Part shown: positions 6,843 to 13,963 of the stretch, in pieces | How positions within the stretch are numbered: position 1 is the first letter of the stretch | Layout of the letters: each line of letters opens with the position of its first letter | Assembly: GCF_051961875.1 (NCBI RefSeq) | Contig: NZ_JBQCCV010000009.1 | Location: 1-24,243 of the forward strand | DNA length: 24,243 nucleotides | Reading direction: 5' to 3' | From: Intrasporangium_A sp051961875 | GTDB taxonomy: Bacteria; Actinomycetota; Actinomycetes; Actinomycetales; Dermatophilaceae | The notes under the pieces: model-generated | The model's input: the letters and a program-made list of their open reading frames with translations, nothing else | Database searches by the model: none | What the model was told of the DNA's origin: nothing | Program-made: the position numbers and the translations under genes

Positions 6843-8621
6843 ATGGCACGGGACTTCAGCACGGTCGGCGTCATCGGGCTCGGCACCATGGGTGCGGGCA
6901 TTGTCGAGGTCTTCGCCCGCAACGGGATCGACGTCGTCGGCGTGGAGGTCGACGAGCCGGCCCTGGAGCTCGGCCGGCAGCACCTGCGCACCTCGACCGA
7001 CCGCGCCGTCGGCCGGGGCAAGCTCAGCGCGGACGACGCCGAGGCCCTGCACGGGCGGGTCCGCCTCACGACCGACCTCGGCGACCTCGCCGACTGCCAG
7101 CTCGTCGTCGAGGCCGTGCCGGAGCAGCTCGAGCTGAAGAGGGAGGTCTTCGCCAAGCTCGACGGCATCGTGGCCGACGACGCCATCCTCGCGACGAACA
7201 CCTCGTCCCTGTCCGTCACCGAGATCGCCGTCGCCACCCAGAACCCGAAGCGGGTCGTGGGGATGCACTTCTTCAACCCGGCGCCGGTCCTGCAGTTCGT
7301 CGAGGTCATCAAGACGGTCATCACGAGCGACGAGGTCTTCGAGGAGGTCAAGGCGCTCGCGGAGCGGCTCGGCAAGAAGCCGGTCGTCGTCGGCGACAAG
7401 GCCGGCTTCATCGCGAATGCGCTCCTCTTCGGCTACCTCAACCACGCCGTCTCGATGTTCGAGGGGAGATACGCCACCCGCGAGGACATCGACGACGCGA
7501 TGCGGCTCGGCTGCGGCTACCCGATGGGCCCGCTAGCGCTCATGGACCTCATCGGGCTCGACACGGCATACGAGATCCTCGACACGATGTACAAGCAGGG
7601 GCGCGACCGGCTCCACGCGCCCAGCCCGATCCTCAAGCAGATGGTGAGCGCCGGGCTCAAGGGCCGCAAGACGGGCCGGGGCTTCTACACCTACTCCGGT
7701 CCCGGCCAGTCGCAGGTCGTCGAGGACGTGCTGACCCCGCGCCCCACGGCCGAGGGGGCGCTCGTGCTCCGGGCGGTCCGCAAGGTCGGCGTCGTCGGGT
7801 CGGGGACCATGGCGACCGGGATCGTGGAGGTCTTCGCGAAGGCTGGCTACGACGTCGTCTATGTCGCCCGGTCCGCGGCCAAGGTCGAGGCGGTGCGCGC
7901 GGCGATCGGCAAGAGCCTCGAGAAGGCGGTCCAGCGCGGCAAGGTGACCGAGGAGGACCGGGACGCGGCGCTGGCGCGGCTCAGCGGCACGACCCGGCTC
8001 GACGACCTCGCAGACGTCGACATCGTCGTCGAGGCCGTCGTCGAGGACCTCAAGGTCAAGCAGGCGCTGTTCGAGAACCTCGACGAGATCTGCAGGCCGG
8101 GGGCCATCCTCGCGACGACGACCAGCTCGCTGCCCGTCATCGAGTGCGCTGCGGTGACGAAGCGGCCCCAGGACGTGGTCGGCATGCACTTCTTCAACCC
8201 GGCACAGGTGATGAAGCTCGTCGAGGTGGTCCGCACGGTCTCGACCGAGGACGACGTCGTCGCAACCGTGCAGGACCTGTGCTCACGCGTCGGCAAGCAC
8301 GCGGTGACATGCGGCGACCGGGCCGGCTTCATCGTCAACGCCCTCCTCTTCCCCTACCTCAACGACGCGGTGAAGATGCTCGAGGCGAACTACGCGTCCG
8401 CCGACGACATCGACACGGCGATGAAGACGGGATGCGGCCTGCCGATGGGGCCGTTCGAGCTGCTCGACGTCGTCGGGCTCGACGTCTCCCTGGCGATCGA
8501 GCGCGAGCTCTACCTCGAGTTCCGCGAGCGCGGATGGGCCCCGGCCCCGCTGCTCGAGCACCTCGTCACGGCGGGCTACCTGGGCCGCAAGACGGGCCGC
8601 GGGTTCCGCACCTACGCCTGA
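6843..8621 (+). CDS. hbd: 3-hydroxybutyryl-CoA dehydrogenase, internally duplicated
   Basis: The enzyme interconverts acetoacetyl-CoA and 3-hydroxybutyryl-CoA with NAD(P)H. The 592-residue chain consists of two complete 3-hydroxyacyl-CoA dehydrogenase units, about 1-285 and 310-592; a normal enzyme is one unit of about 285. Each has a Rossmann motif (GLGTMG at 12-17; GSGTMA at 319-324), the catalytic-His motif VGMHFFNPA (His142 and His449) and CG-PMGP in the C-terminal helical part. The second Rossmann motif has Ala in place of the third Gly, which may shift cofactor use. The natural dimer could form within one chain. It should supply 3-hydroxybutyryl-CoA for crotonyl-CoA and Ccr. Similar fused forms occur, as I recall, in Streptomyces near nucS and ecm. 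Confidence 0.92.
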   Translation: MARDFSTVGVIGLGTMGAGIVEVFARNGIDVVGVEVDEPALELGRQHLRTSTDRAVGRGKLSADDAEALHGRVRLTTDLGDLADCQLVVEAVPEQLELKREVFAKLDGIVADDAILATNTSSLSVTEIAVATQNPKRVVGMHFFNPAPVLQFVEVIKTVITSDEVFEEVKALAERLGKKPVVVGDKAGFIANALLFGYLNHAVSMFEGRYATREDIDDAMRLGCGYPMGPLALMDLIGLDTAYEILDTMYKQGRDRLHAPSPILKQMVSAGLKGRKTGRGFYTYSGPGQSQVVEDVLTPRPTAEGALVLRAVRKVGVVGSGTMATGIVEVFAKAGYDVVYVARSAAKVEAVRAAIGKSLEKAVQRGKVTEEDRDAALARLSGTTRLDDLADVDIVVEAVVEDLKVKQALFENLDEICRPGAILATTTSSLPVIECAAVTKRPQDVVGMHFFNPAQVMKLVEVVRTVSTEDDVVATVQDLCSRVGKHAVTCGDRAGFIVNALLFPYLNDAVKMLEANYASADDIDTAMKTGCGLPMGPFELLDVVGLDVSLAIERELYLEFRERGWAPAPLLEHLVTAGYLGRKTGRGFRTYA

Positions 8622-8624
8622 CGC

Positions 8625-8704
8625 CCGGGTTCTCTCGCCCGAACGCACCCAGTAGTCGACAACGCACCGGGTTCGGACCGCGGGGTGTTGACGACTACCC
8701 GGTG
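8625..8704. repeat. Mosaic of direct and inverted repeats after hbd
   Basis: CACCCAGTAGTCGACAAC (8646-8663) is matched at 15 of 18 positions by the reverse complement of 8687-8704. AACGCACC occurs at 8642 and 8661 (period 19). CCGGGTTC occurs at 8625-8632 and 8667-8674. CCGAAC (8639-8644) is inverted as GTTCGG (8671-8676). The block could fold as a long hairpin and end the hbd transcript, or could be a mobile repeat; I cannot decide. Confidence 0.55.
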
Positions 8705-8763
8705 TGTTGCCGTATGGCGCTGAGCTGCGCGGCCGCTCTGCAGTGCCCGCCGCACGGGGCTGG

Positions 8764-8769
8764 GACAAT
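8764..8769 (+). promoter_or_regulatory. -10 box of the small gene at 8776 (leaderless)
   Basis: GACAAT ends six bases before the ATG at 8776. It decides this start over the in-frame GTG at 8704 that lies inside the repeat block. Confidence 0.45.
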
Positions 8770-8775
8770 GGCGGT

Positions 8776-9084
8776 ATGCCGTCCCGCCGCCGTCCCTCGA
8801 AGCACGCGCGGTCGCACGTACCCCTCGACGTCACGCGGCTGCAGGGCGGTGCGACCAGGGAGGAGCCGTATCGCGGCCGGACCTGGACGGTGCGTTCGGT
8901 CAGCGGTGCCGCGTCGACCCGCGCCTACCTCTGTCCCGGGTGCCAGCAGGACGTGGTGCCGGGGACACCGCACGTCGTCGTGTGGCCGGCCGACGGCGTC
9001 GGCGGGCTCGGGGACCGGCGGCACTGGCACACCGGGTGCTGGCAGCGCCGGGATGCGCGGCCCTCGGGTGCTTCCTACCGCTGA
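8776..9084 (+). CDS. Small zinc-ribbon-like actinobacterial protein
   Basis: This 102-residue basic protein has a CPGC pair (YLCPGCQQDV) and, about 30 residues later, RRHWHTGCW, a likely Cys/His zinc site. The block YLCPGC followed by PGTPHVVVWPADG and RRHWHTGCW is typical of a small conserved actinobacterial family that databases often label 'ATP/GTP-binding protein' without good reason; it tends to lie near nucS. I see no nucleotide-binding motif. The N-terminus (PSRRRPSKHARSH) is Arg/Lys-rich and could bind nucleic acid. Function unknown. ATG 8776 is preferred because of the -10 six bases upstream. Confidence 0.75.
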   Translation: MPSRRRPSKHARSHVPLDVTRLQGGATREEPYRGRTWTVRSVSGAASTRAYLCPGCQQDVVPGTPHVVVWPADGVGGLGDRRHWHTGCWQRRDARPSGASYR

Positions 9085-9103
9085 CACCGCGCAGCCGACA
9101 CGA

Positions 9104-9160
9104 AGTGACCGGTCGAGCGAGGGAAAGTGACCGGTCGAGTCAGGGATAGTGACCGGTCGA
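9104..9160. repeat. Three 13-bp repeats every 22 bp
   Basis: AGTGACCGGTCGA occurs at 9104-9116, 9126-9138 and 9148-9160, perfectly and with an exact 22-base period; the nine-base spacers are partly similar. The core GACCGGTC is a palindrome. The block lies between two convergent genes, so it is not an ordinary promoter operator. The related GTGACCGGTCG occurs upstream of ccr (12014-12024, minus strand). Spacers are too short for CRISPR. Confidence 0.85.
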
Positions 9161-9166
9161 CGGGGG

Positions 9167-9203
9167 TGTGACGTCGAGTGAGCGCTCCGTCACGGGCGTC
9201 ACA
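9167..9203. terminator. Possible hairpin between convergent genes
   Basis: TGTGACG (9167-9173) pairs with CGTCACA (9197-9203) across a 23-base loop, just past the 22-bp repeats and before the end of the AI-2E transporter gene. The long loop and missing T-tract make the terminator role weak. Confidence 0.25.
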
Positions 9204-9242
9204 GAGCCGGCCCAGTGGCATACCGTCAGGGCGGGGGCGCGG

Positions 9243-10544
9243 TCACTGTTGTCGTTGGCGGGGGACGAGGACCTCGTCGTAGATGAGCAGCAGGCCGGCG
9301 GCCGTCGGGATGGCGAGCAGTGCGCCGAGGATGCCGGCGAGGGTGCCCCCGGCGAGCGCCGCGACGACGGTGACCGCGCCCGGCACGGCGACCGTGCGCT
9401 GCATGACGCGCGGCATGACGGCGTAGTTCTCGATCTGCTGGTAGACGACGAAGTAGATGATCGCGATGAGCGCCTTCTTCGGCTCGTCGAAGAACGCGAC
9501 GATGGCGACGACGCTCGCGCCGAGGGTGGCGCCGACCATCGGGATCAGCCCGAGGAAGCCGACGGCGACGGCGAGCACGGCCGCGAACTTCAGGCCGAGC
9601 AGCGTCATCATGATCCACGAGCAGAAGGCATTGATGGCGGCGACCGCGACCTGGCCGATGGCGTAGGACCCGACCCGGCGCATGATCTCCTCCGCAAGGG
9701 AGATGATCCGCGGGCGGCGGCTGGCCGGCACGACGGCGTACGCCGCCTGCTTGAGGCTCGGCAGCGACGCGAGGAAGTAGAGCGTCAGGACGAGGACGGT
9801 CAGCACCGAGAAGACGCCACCGAGCAGGACCTTGCCGGTCTCGAGGACTCCGCCGAAGATCCCGGCCCAGAGGTTGCCGTCGGCGACGCGGTTGTTGATC
9901 TCCTCCTGGATCCGGGCGATGACCTGGTAGCGGTGGTCGAGGTCCTGGACCCACTGGTTCTGCAGCAGCCCGTCGAGCATCTTCGGGGCGTTGTTGGCGA
10001 GCTCGGTGCTCTGCGTCGCGACGGGCGGGATGACGACCCACCCGAGCAGGGCGAAGGCGACGACCAGGCCGAGGAAGACGACGCCGACGGCGAGGCCCCG
10101 CCGGAGGTGGGCCCGGGTCAGGGCCTCCACGATCGGGTTGAGGGCGAGGGAGAGGAACAGCGCGATGAGCAGCAGCGTGATGGTGGTGTCGAGCTTGCCG
10201 ATGGCCTGCACGAAGGCGTATGCGACGAGCACGCCCAGCGCCCCGACGAAGCCGATGTAGAAGGGCGACTGCCGGTTGAACGGCGTGCCCACCGGGCCGA
10301 ACGACGAGCCGCTCCTGCGTGGCTCCTCCGGTGGCGGATCCGGCGGCCCCTGCGGCGGGTCTTCGGTCAACGTGCTCGTGATGAGGCCGTGCGCGAGCTG
10401 CTCGTCGTGGGCGACCAGCTCCTCCGCGTCGCCGAGGTAGGGCGCGTCGGAGCGTGGCGCGCTCCCGCTGCCGTAGCGGCCCTCCCGGATCTGGGCCAGC
10501 TTCTGCCGCTGGGCACGGCGGTAGTCAGTCCAGCGTCGCCACAT
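9243..10544 (-). CDS. AI-2E family (PF01594) membrane transporter
   Basis: This polytopic membrane protein of 433 residues has a soluble N-terminal tail (about 90 residues, with a Pro-rich DPPQGPPDPPPEEPRR) followed by the family pattern: paired helices (IGFVGALGVLVAYAF; TITLLLIALFLSLALNP), a helix at GLAVGVVFLGLVVAFALLGW, a soluble middle region, then the C-terminal helix bundle including GLIPMVGATLGASVVAIVAF. Family members were linked to autoinducer-2 export or to Na+/H+ exchange; the substrate here is unknown. ATG 10544 follows GGAG by six bases; GTG 10550 is two codons upstream but overlaps that site. It lies 64 bases after ccr on the same strand and could be read from it. Confidence 0.88.
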   Translation of the reverse strand: MWRRWTDYRRAQRQKLAQIREGRYGSGSAPRSDAPYLGDAEELVAHDEQLAHGLITSTLTEDPPQGPPDPPPEEPRRSGSSFGPVGTPFNRQSPFYIGFVGALGVLVAYAFVQAIGKLDTTITLLLIALFLSLALNPIVEALTRAHLRRGLAVGVVFLGLVVAFALLGWVVIPPVATQSTELANNAPKMLDGLLQNQWVQDLDHRYQVIARIQEEINNRVADGNLWAGIFGGVLETGKVLLGGVFSVLTVLVLTLYFLASLPSLKQAAYAVVPASRRPRIISLAEEIMRRVGSYAIGQVAVAAINAFCSWIMMTLLGLKFAAVLAVAVGFLGLIPMVGATLGASVVAIVAFFDEPKKALIAIIYFVVYQQIENYAVMPRVMQRTVAVPGAVTVVAALAGGTLAGILGALLAIPTAAGLLLIYDEVLVPRQRQQ

Positions 10545-10608
10545 GGTCACCTCCGGGCACTGAGCCTAGTGGCGCGGCGCCCGCGGGCGAGGAGGACTCA
10601 CGGGCGAG

Positions 10609-11946
10609 TCACTGGTTGCGGAACCGGTTGATCTCCGTCTCGAACGCGGCGCGCTTGTCGGGGTTGGTCACACCGAGACCAGGCTCGGGGGAGAGGGTGA
10701 GGACGCCGACCTTGCCCTGGTGGACGTTCTGGTGGACATCGAGCGCGGCCTGCCCGACCTCCTCGAGCGTGTAGGTCTTCGACAGGGTCGGGTGGATGAG
10801 GCCCCGGTTGATCAGCTCGTTGGCCTCCCACGCCTCGCGGTAGTTCGCGAAGTGCGAGCTGACGATGCGCTTGAGGTTCATCCAGAGGTAGCGGTTGTCG
10901 TACTCGTGCATGTAGCCCGACGTCGACGCGCACGTGACGATCGTGCCGCCCTTGCGAGCGACATACACACTCGCGCCGAACGTCTCCCGGCCCGGGTGCT
11001 CGAAGACGATGTCGACGTCATACCCGCCGGTCAGCTCACGGATCCGCTTGCCGAGGCGCTGCCACTCCTTGGGGTCCTGGGTGCTCTCGTCCTTCCAGAA
11101 CCGGTAGCCCTCGGCGTTGCGGTCGATGATGAGCTCGGCTCCCATGGCCCGACAGATCTCGGCCTTCTCGGGCGAGGAGACGACACACACGGGGGTCGCG
11201 CCGCCGGCGAGCGCCATCTGGGTCGCGTAGGAGCCCAGCCCCCCGGACGCGCCCCAGATGAGGACGCGGTCGCCGAGCTTCATGGCGGCACCGTGCTTGG
11301 AGATGAGCTGCCGGTAGGCCGTCGAGTTGACGAGGCCGGGCGAGGCGGCCTCCTCCCAGGTCAGGTGCGCGGGCTTGGGCATCAGCTGGTTGGCCTTGAC
11401 GACCGCGACCTCGGCGAGGCCGCCGAAGTTCGTCTCGAAGCCCCAGATCCGCTGCTGCGGGTCCATCATCGTGTCGTCGTGCCCGTCGGCGTCCTCGAGC
11501 TCGACCGAGAGGCAGTGGGCGACGACCTCGGTGCCGGGCTTCCACTTCGTCACACCCGGGCCGACGCGCAGGATGACCCCGGCGAGGTCGGACCCCACGA
11601 CGTGGTAGGGCAGGTCGTGGCGCTTCGCGAACTCGGAGGTGCGGCCGTAGCGCTCGAGGAACCCGAACGTCGGCACCGGCTCGAAGATCGAGGTCCAGAC
11701 CGTGTTGTAGTTGATCGCGCTCGCCATGACGGCGACGAGGGCCTCGCCGGGTGCGAGCTCGGGGACCGGCACGTCGTCGATGTGGAGGGACTTGCGCGGG
11801 TCCTTGTCCCGGCTCTCGATCCCCTCGAACATGTCGACCTCGTCCTTGTGGACGGTGGCTCCCCGGTAGGTCTTCGGGATCTCGAGGTTGGCGTAGGTCT
11901 CCTCGGACCGGTCTCCCGAGAGGATGGCGTCGCGAATGGCCTGCAT
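10609..11946 (-). CDS. ccr: Crotonyl-CoA carboxylase/reductase
   Basis: Ccr reduces crotonyl-CoA with NADPH and adds CO2, giving ethylmalonyl-CoA, the defining step of the ethylmalonyl-CoA pathway; it also feeds ethylmalonyl extender units to polyketide synthases. The 445 residues form an MDR fold with nucleotide motif WGASGGLGSYATQMA (about 231-245). CO2-pocket residues described for the Kitasatospora enzyme appear as Asn81, Phe170 and Glu171 at the same numbers, and His347 in GYMHEYD probably matches its His365. ATG 11946 is chosen: AAAGGA lies six bases upstream and the numbering fits. The in-frame GTG at 12003 would add 19 poorly conserved residues. The epimerase gene lies upstream on the same strand, with a 157-214 base gap holding likely regulatory sites. 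Confidence 0.95.
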   Translation of the reverse strand: MQAIRDAILSGDRSEETYANLEIPKTYRGATVHKDEVDMFEGIESRDKDPRKSLHIDDVPVPELAPGEALVAVMASAINYNTVWTSIFEPVPTFGFLERYGRTSEFAKRHDLPYHVVGSDLAGVILRVGPGVTKWKPGTEVVAHCLSVELEDADGHDDTMMDPQQRIWGFETNFGGLAEVAVVKANQLMPKPAHLTWEEAASPGLVNSTAYRQLISKHGAAMKLGDRVLIWGASGGLGSYATQMALAGGATPVCVVSSPEKAEICRAMGAELIIDRNAEGYRFWKDESTQDPKEWQRLGKRIRELTGGYDVDIVFEHPGRETFGASVYVARKGGTIVTCASTSGYMHEYDNRYLWMNLKRIVSSHFANYREAWEANELINRGLIHPTLSKTYTLEEVGQAALDVHQNVHQGKVGVLTLSPEPGLGVTNPDKRAAFETEINRFRNQ

Positions 11947-12013
11947 GTCGAATCCTTTCGCAGGATTGTGGTCACTGGCGGTGCGTTGCTCGACCGTAGC
12001 CACGGCCTGCTAC

Positions 12014-12024
12014 CGACCGGTCAC
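12014..12024 (-). promoter_or_regulatory. GTGACCGGTCG motif upstream of ccr
   Basis: The eleven bases equal the core of the three 22-bp-spaced repeats at 9104-9160. It lies 68 bases before the ccr ATG. GACCGGTC is expected about once in a window of this size by chance and also occurs inside coding regions (near 11906 and 21206), so the operator role is only a suggestion. Confidence 0.3.
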
Positions 12025-12045
12025 CTTTGAGACTCCCACCACACG

Positions 12046-12059
12046 GTGACGTGAGTCAC
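12046..12059. promoter_or_regulatory. Crp/GlxR-type site upstream of ccr
   Basis: GTGA (12046-12049), six bases, TCAC (12056-12059) is the exact core of the Crp/FNR-family consensus TGTGA-N6-TCACA, although the outermost bases are G and G. It lies about 100 bases before the ccr ATG. In Corynebacterium the Crp homologue GlxR controls acetate and glyoxylate genes, which would fit this pathway. The role is inferred. Confidence 0.45.
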
Positions 12060-12160
12060 GGGGCCGGGGCACATCAAAACGACGCGGTATGCCGCTCGAC
12101 TGTGTCCCCTGGACCCCTTGCCTCCCGCCGCGTTGCCGTCCCGACGAGGCCCGCGACGGG

Positions 12161-12613
12161 CTAGTGGGCGGCGGCCCCGTCCTCGTCGGCCGGCTCGACG
12201 AGCTCGACCAGGACGCCACCGGCGTCCTTGGGGTGCACGAAGTTGATCCGGCTGTTGCTCGTGCCCCGGCGCGGCTCGTCGTAGAGCAGGCGCAGGCCGC
12301 GGGCGCGCAGGGTCGCCGAGACCGCGTCGAGGTCGGTCACGCGGTAGGCCATCTGCTGGATCCCGGGGCCGCTCCTGTCCAGGAACTTCGCGATCGTCGA
12401 CTCGGGAGTGAGGGGGGCGAGCAGCTGGATGCACGAGCCGGAGTCACCGACGCCCATCATCGCCTCGCGGACGCCCTGCTCCTCGTTGCGCTCCTCGTGC
12501 AGCTTGGTCATGCCGTACTTCTCCTCGTAGAACGCGATCGCGTCGTCGAGGTCCGGCACGGCGATGCCGACGTGGTCGATGTGCGTGAAGAGTGGTCCCG
12601 ACAGCTCAGTCAT
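12161..12613 (-). CDS. mce: Methylmalonyl-CoA/ethylmalonyl-CoA epimerase
   Basis: The enzyme interconverts the epimers of methylmalonyl-CoA and ethylmalonyl-CoA, linking Ccr (which makes the 2S form) to Ecm (which uses the 2R form). The 150-residue protein is a vicinal-oxygen-chelate fold with two beta-alpha-beta-beta-beta halves. Motifs: HIDHVGIAV (His14), GVREAMM (catalytic Glu50), CIQLLAPL (Gln63), GVLVELVEP (Glu137). The metal-ligand His91 of the Propionibacterium enzyme (motif GLHHMAWRV) is Gln87 here (GIQQMAYRV); I believe other actinobacterial homologues share this. ATG 12613 has TAGGGT six bases upstream, so it is probably leaderless. It is divergent from thiolase and upstream of ccr on the same strand. 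Confidence 0.93.
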   Translation of the reverse strand: MTELSGPLFTHIDHVGIAVPDLDDAIAFYEEKYGMTKLHEERNEEQGVREAMMGVGDSGSCIQLLAPLTPESTIAKFLDRSGPGIQQMAYRVTDLDAVSATLRARGLRLLYDEPRRGTSNSRINFVHPKDAGGVLVELVEPADEDGAAAH

Positions 12614-12619
12614 GACTCG

Positions 12620-12625
12620 ACCCTA
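12620..12625 (-). promoter_or_regulatory. -10 box of the epimerase gene (leaderless)
   Basis: TAGGGT on the minus strand ends six bases before the ATG at 12613. No Shine-Dalgarno lies in between. Confidence 0.55.
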
Positions 12626-12703
12626 GGACCGGGCCAGCGGACGGGGGAGGGCGACGCCGTGTGCGGTTCGTCATGGTCGACCTGGGCGCCCCACGGCCGC
12701 GGT

Positions 12704-12709
12704 TAGAGT
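12704..12709 (+). promoter_or_regulatory. -10 box of the thiolase gene
   Basis: TAGAGT lies 39 bases before the ATG at 12749. Unlike the leaderless genes, this one has a short leader with GGAGAGG (12733-12739) as ribosome site. No clear -35 is visible. Confidence 0.45.
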
Positions 12710-12748
12710 TGGACGGACATCCCCGAAGACGTTGGAGAGGGCCTCGCC

Positions 12749-13963
12749 ATGAGCAGTTCTGACCGTCCTGTGTCCGTCATCGTCGCTGGAGCCCGCACCC
12801 CGATGGGGCGCCTGCTGGGCTCGCTCAAGGACTTCTCGGGCTCGGACCTCGGCGGCTTCGCGATCAAGGGGGCTCTCGACAAGGCGGGGGTCGGGCCGGA
12901 CCAGGTCGACTACGTCATCATGGGCCAGGTCCTCCAGGCCGGCGCCGGCCAGATCCCGGCCCGCCAGGCAGCAGCGGCGGCCGGCATCTCGATGAACGTC
13001 CCGGCGCTCACCATCAACAAGGTCTGCCTCTCCGGCCTCAACGCGATCGCCCTGGCCGACCAGCTCATCCGGGCCGGTGAGGTCGAGGTCGTCGTCGCGG
13101 GCGGCCAGGAGTCGATGACGAACGCGCCGCACCTGCTCGAGAAGAGCCGCTCGGGGTTCAAGTACGGCGACGTCACGATGCGCGACCACATGGCCTACGA
13201 CGGCCTGTGGGACGCCTTCACCGACCAGGCGATGGGCGCTCTGACGGAGTCCGCGAACACGGGCGACCAGGCTTTCAGCCGGGAGGAGCAGGACGAGTTC
13301 GCGGCCCGCAGCCACCAGCTCGCCGCGAAGGCGTGGAAGGACGGTCTCTTCGAGGACGAGGTCGTCCCGGTCTCGATCCCGCAGCGCAAGGGCGAGCCGA
13401 TCGAGTTCAAGAGCGACGAGGGCATCCGTGCCGAGACCACGGCCGCCTCGCTCGCCGGCCTCAGGCCGGCCTTCGCCAAGGACGGCACGATCACGGCGGG
13501 CTCCGCCTCCCAGATCTCCGACGGCGCCTGCGCTGTGGTCGTCATGAGCAAGGCGAAGGCCGAGGAGCTCGGCCTCACCTGGCTGGCCGAGATCGGCGCC
13601 CAGGGCATGGTGGCCGGCCCCGACTCGAGCCTGCAGCAGCAGCCGGCGCGGGCCATCGCCGTCGCGTGCGACAGGGAGGGCATCCGGCCGACCGACCTCG
13701 ACGTCGTCGAGATCAACGAGGCCTTCGCCGCCGTCGGGCTCGCCTCGGCCAAGGAGCTCGGGCTCGACCTCGACAAGGTCAACGTCAACGGTGGGGCCAT
13801 CGCCCTCGGCCACCCGATCGGCATGTCCGGCGCCCGCCTCGCCCTGCACCTCGCGCTCGAGCTGAAGCGGCGTGGTGGCGGCGTGGGCGCGGCGGCCCTC
13901 TGTGGCGGCGGCGGCCAGGGTGACGCGCTCATCCTCCGCGTGCCGGCTGCCGACAAGAGCTGA
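12749..13963 (+). CDS. thl: Acetyl-CoA acetyltransferase (biosynthetic thiolase)
   Basis: The enzyme condenses two acetyl-CoA to acetoacetyl-CoA, the entry reaction of the ethylmalonyl-CoA pathway (and it can run in reverse). The 404-residue chain has all thiolase landmarks: the nucleophile Cys93 in NKVCLSGLNAI, QESMTNAPHLL, EINEAFAAVGL, the catalytic His in GGAIALGHPIGMSGAR and the second Cys in ALCGGGGQGDA. The usual second Ser after the active Cys (CSSG) is Leu here (CLSG). GGAGAGG at 12733-12739 supports the ATG at 12749. It shares a 135-base divergent promoter region with the epimerase, and meaB starts inside its last 44 bases. Confidence 0.95.
   Translation: MSSSDRPVSVIVAGARTPMGRLLGSLKDFSGSDLGGFAIKGALDKAGVGPDQVDYVIMGQVLQAGAGQIPARQAAAAAGISMNVPALTINKVCLSGLNAIALADQLIRAGEVEVVVAGGQESMTNAPHLLEKSRSGFKYGDVTMRDHMAYDGLWDAFTDQAMGALTESANTGDQAFSREEQDEFAARSHQLAAKAWKDGLFEDEVVPVSIPQRKGEPIEFKSDEGIRAETTAASLAGLRPAFAKDGTITAGSASQISDGACAVVVMSKAKAEELGLTWLAEIGAQGMVAGPDSSLQQQPARAIAVACDREGIRPTDLDVVEINEAFAAVGLASAKELGLDLDKVNVNGGAIALGHPIGMSGARLALHLALELKRRGGGVGAAALCGGGGQGDALILRVPAADKS

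Noticed and set aside
9104..9160. CRISPR array from the evenly spaced repeats
   Set aside because: Repeats of 13 bases and spacers of 9 bases are far too short, and no cas genes are near; the same holds for 16023-16097.
10578..10589. 12-bp palindrome CGCCCGCGGGCG between ccr and the AI-2E gene as a terminator
   Set aside because: It has no loop bases and such GC palindromes are common in this base composition; support is too weak.
9168..10631. Plus-strand open frame opposite the AI-2E transporter
   Set aside because: Almost entirely charged residues; the minus strand encodes a well-formed membrane protein with a ribosome site.
11947..12003. Upstream GTG at 12003 as the ccr start
   Set aside because: The 19 extra residues look unconserved, and the internal ATG at 11946 has a good ribosome site and gives residue numbers matching the characterised enzyme.
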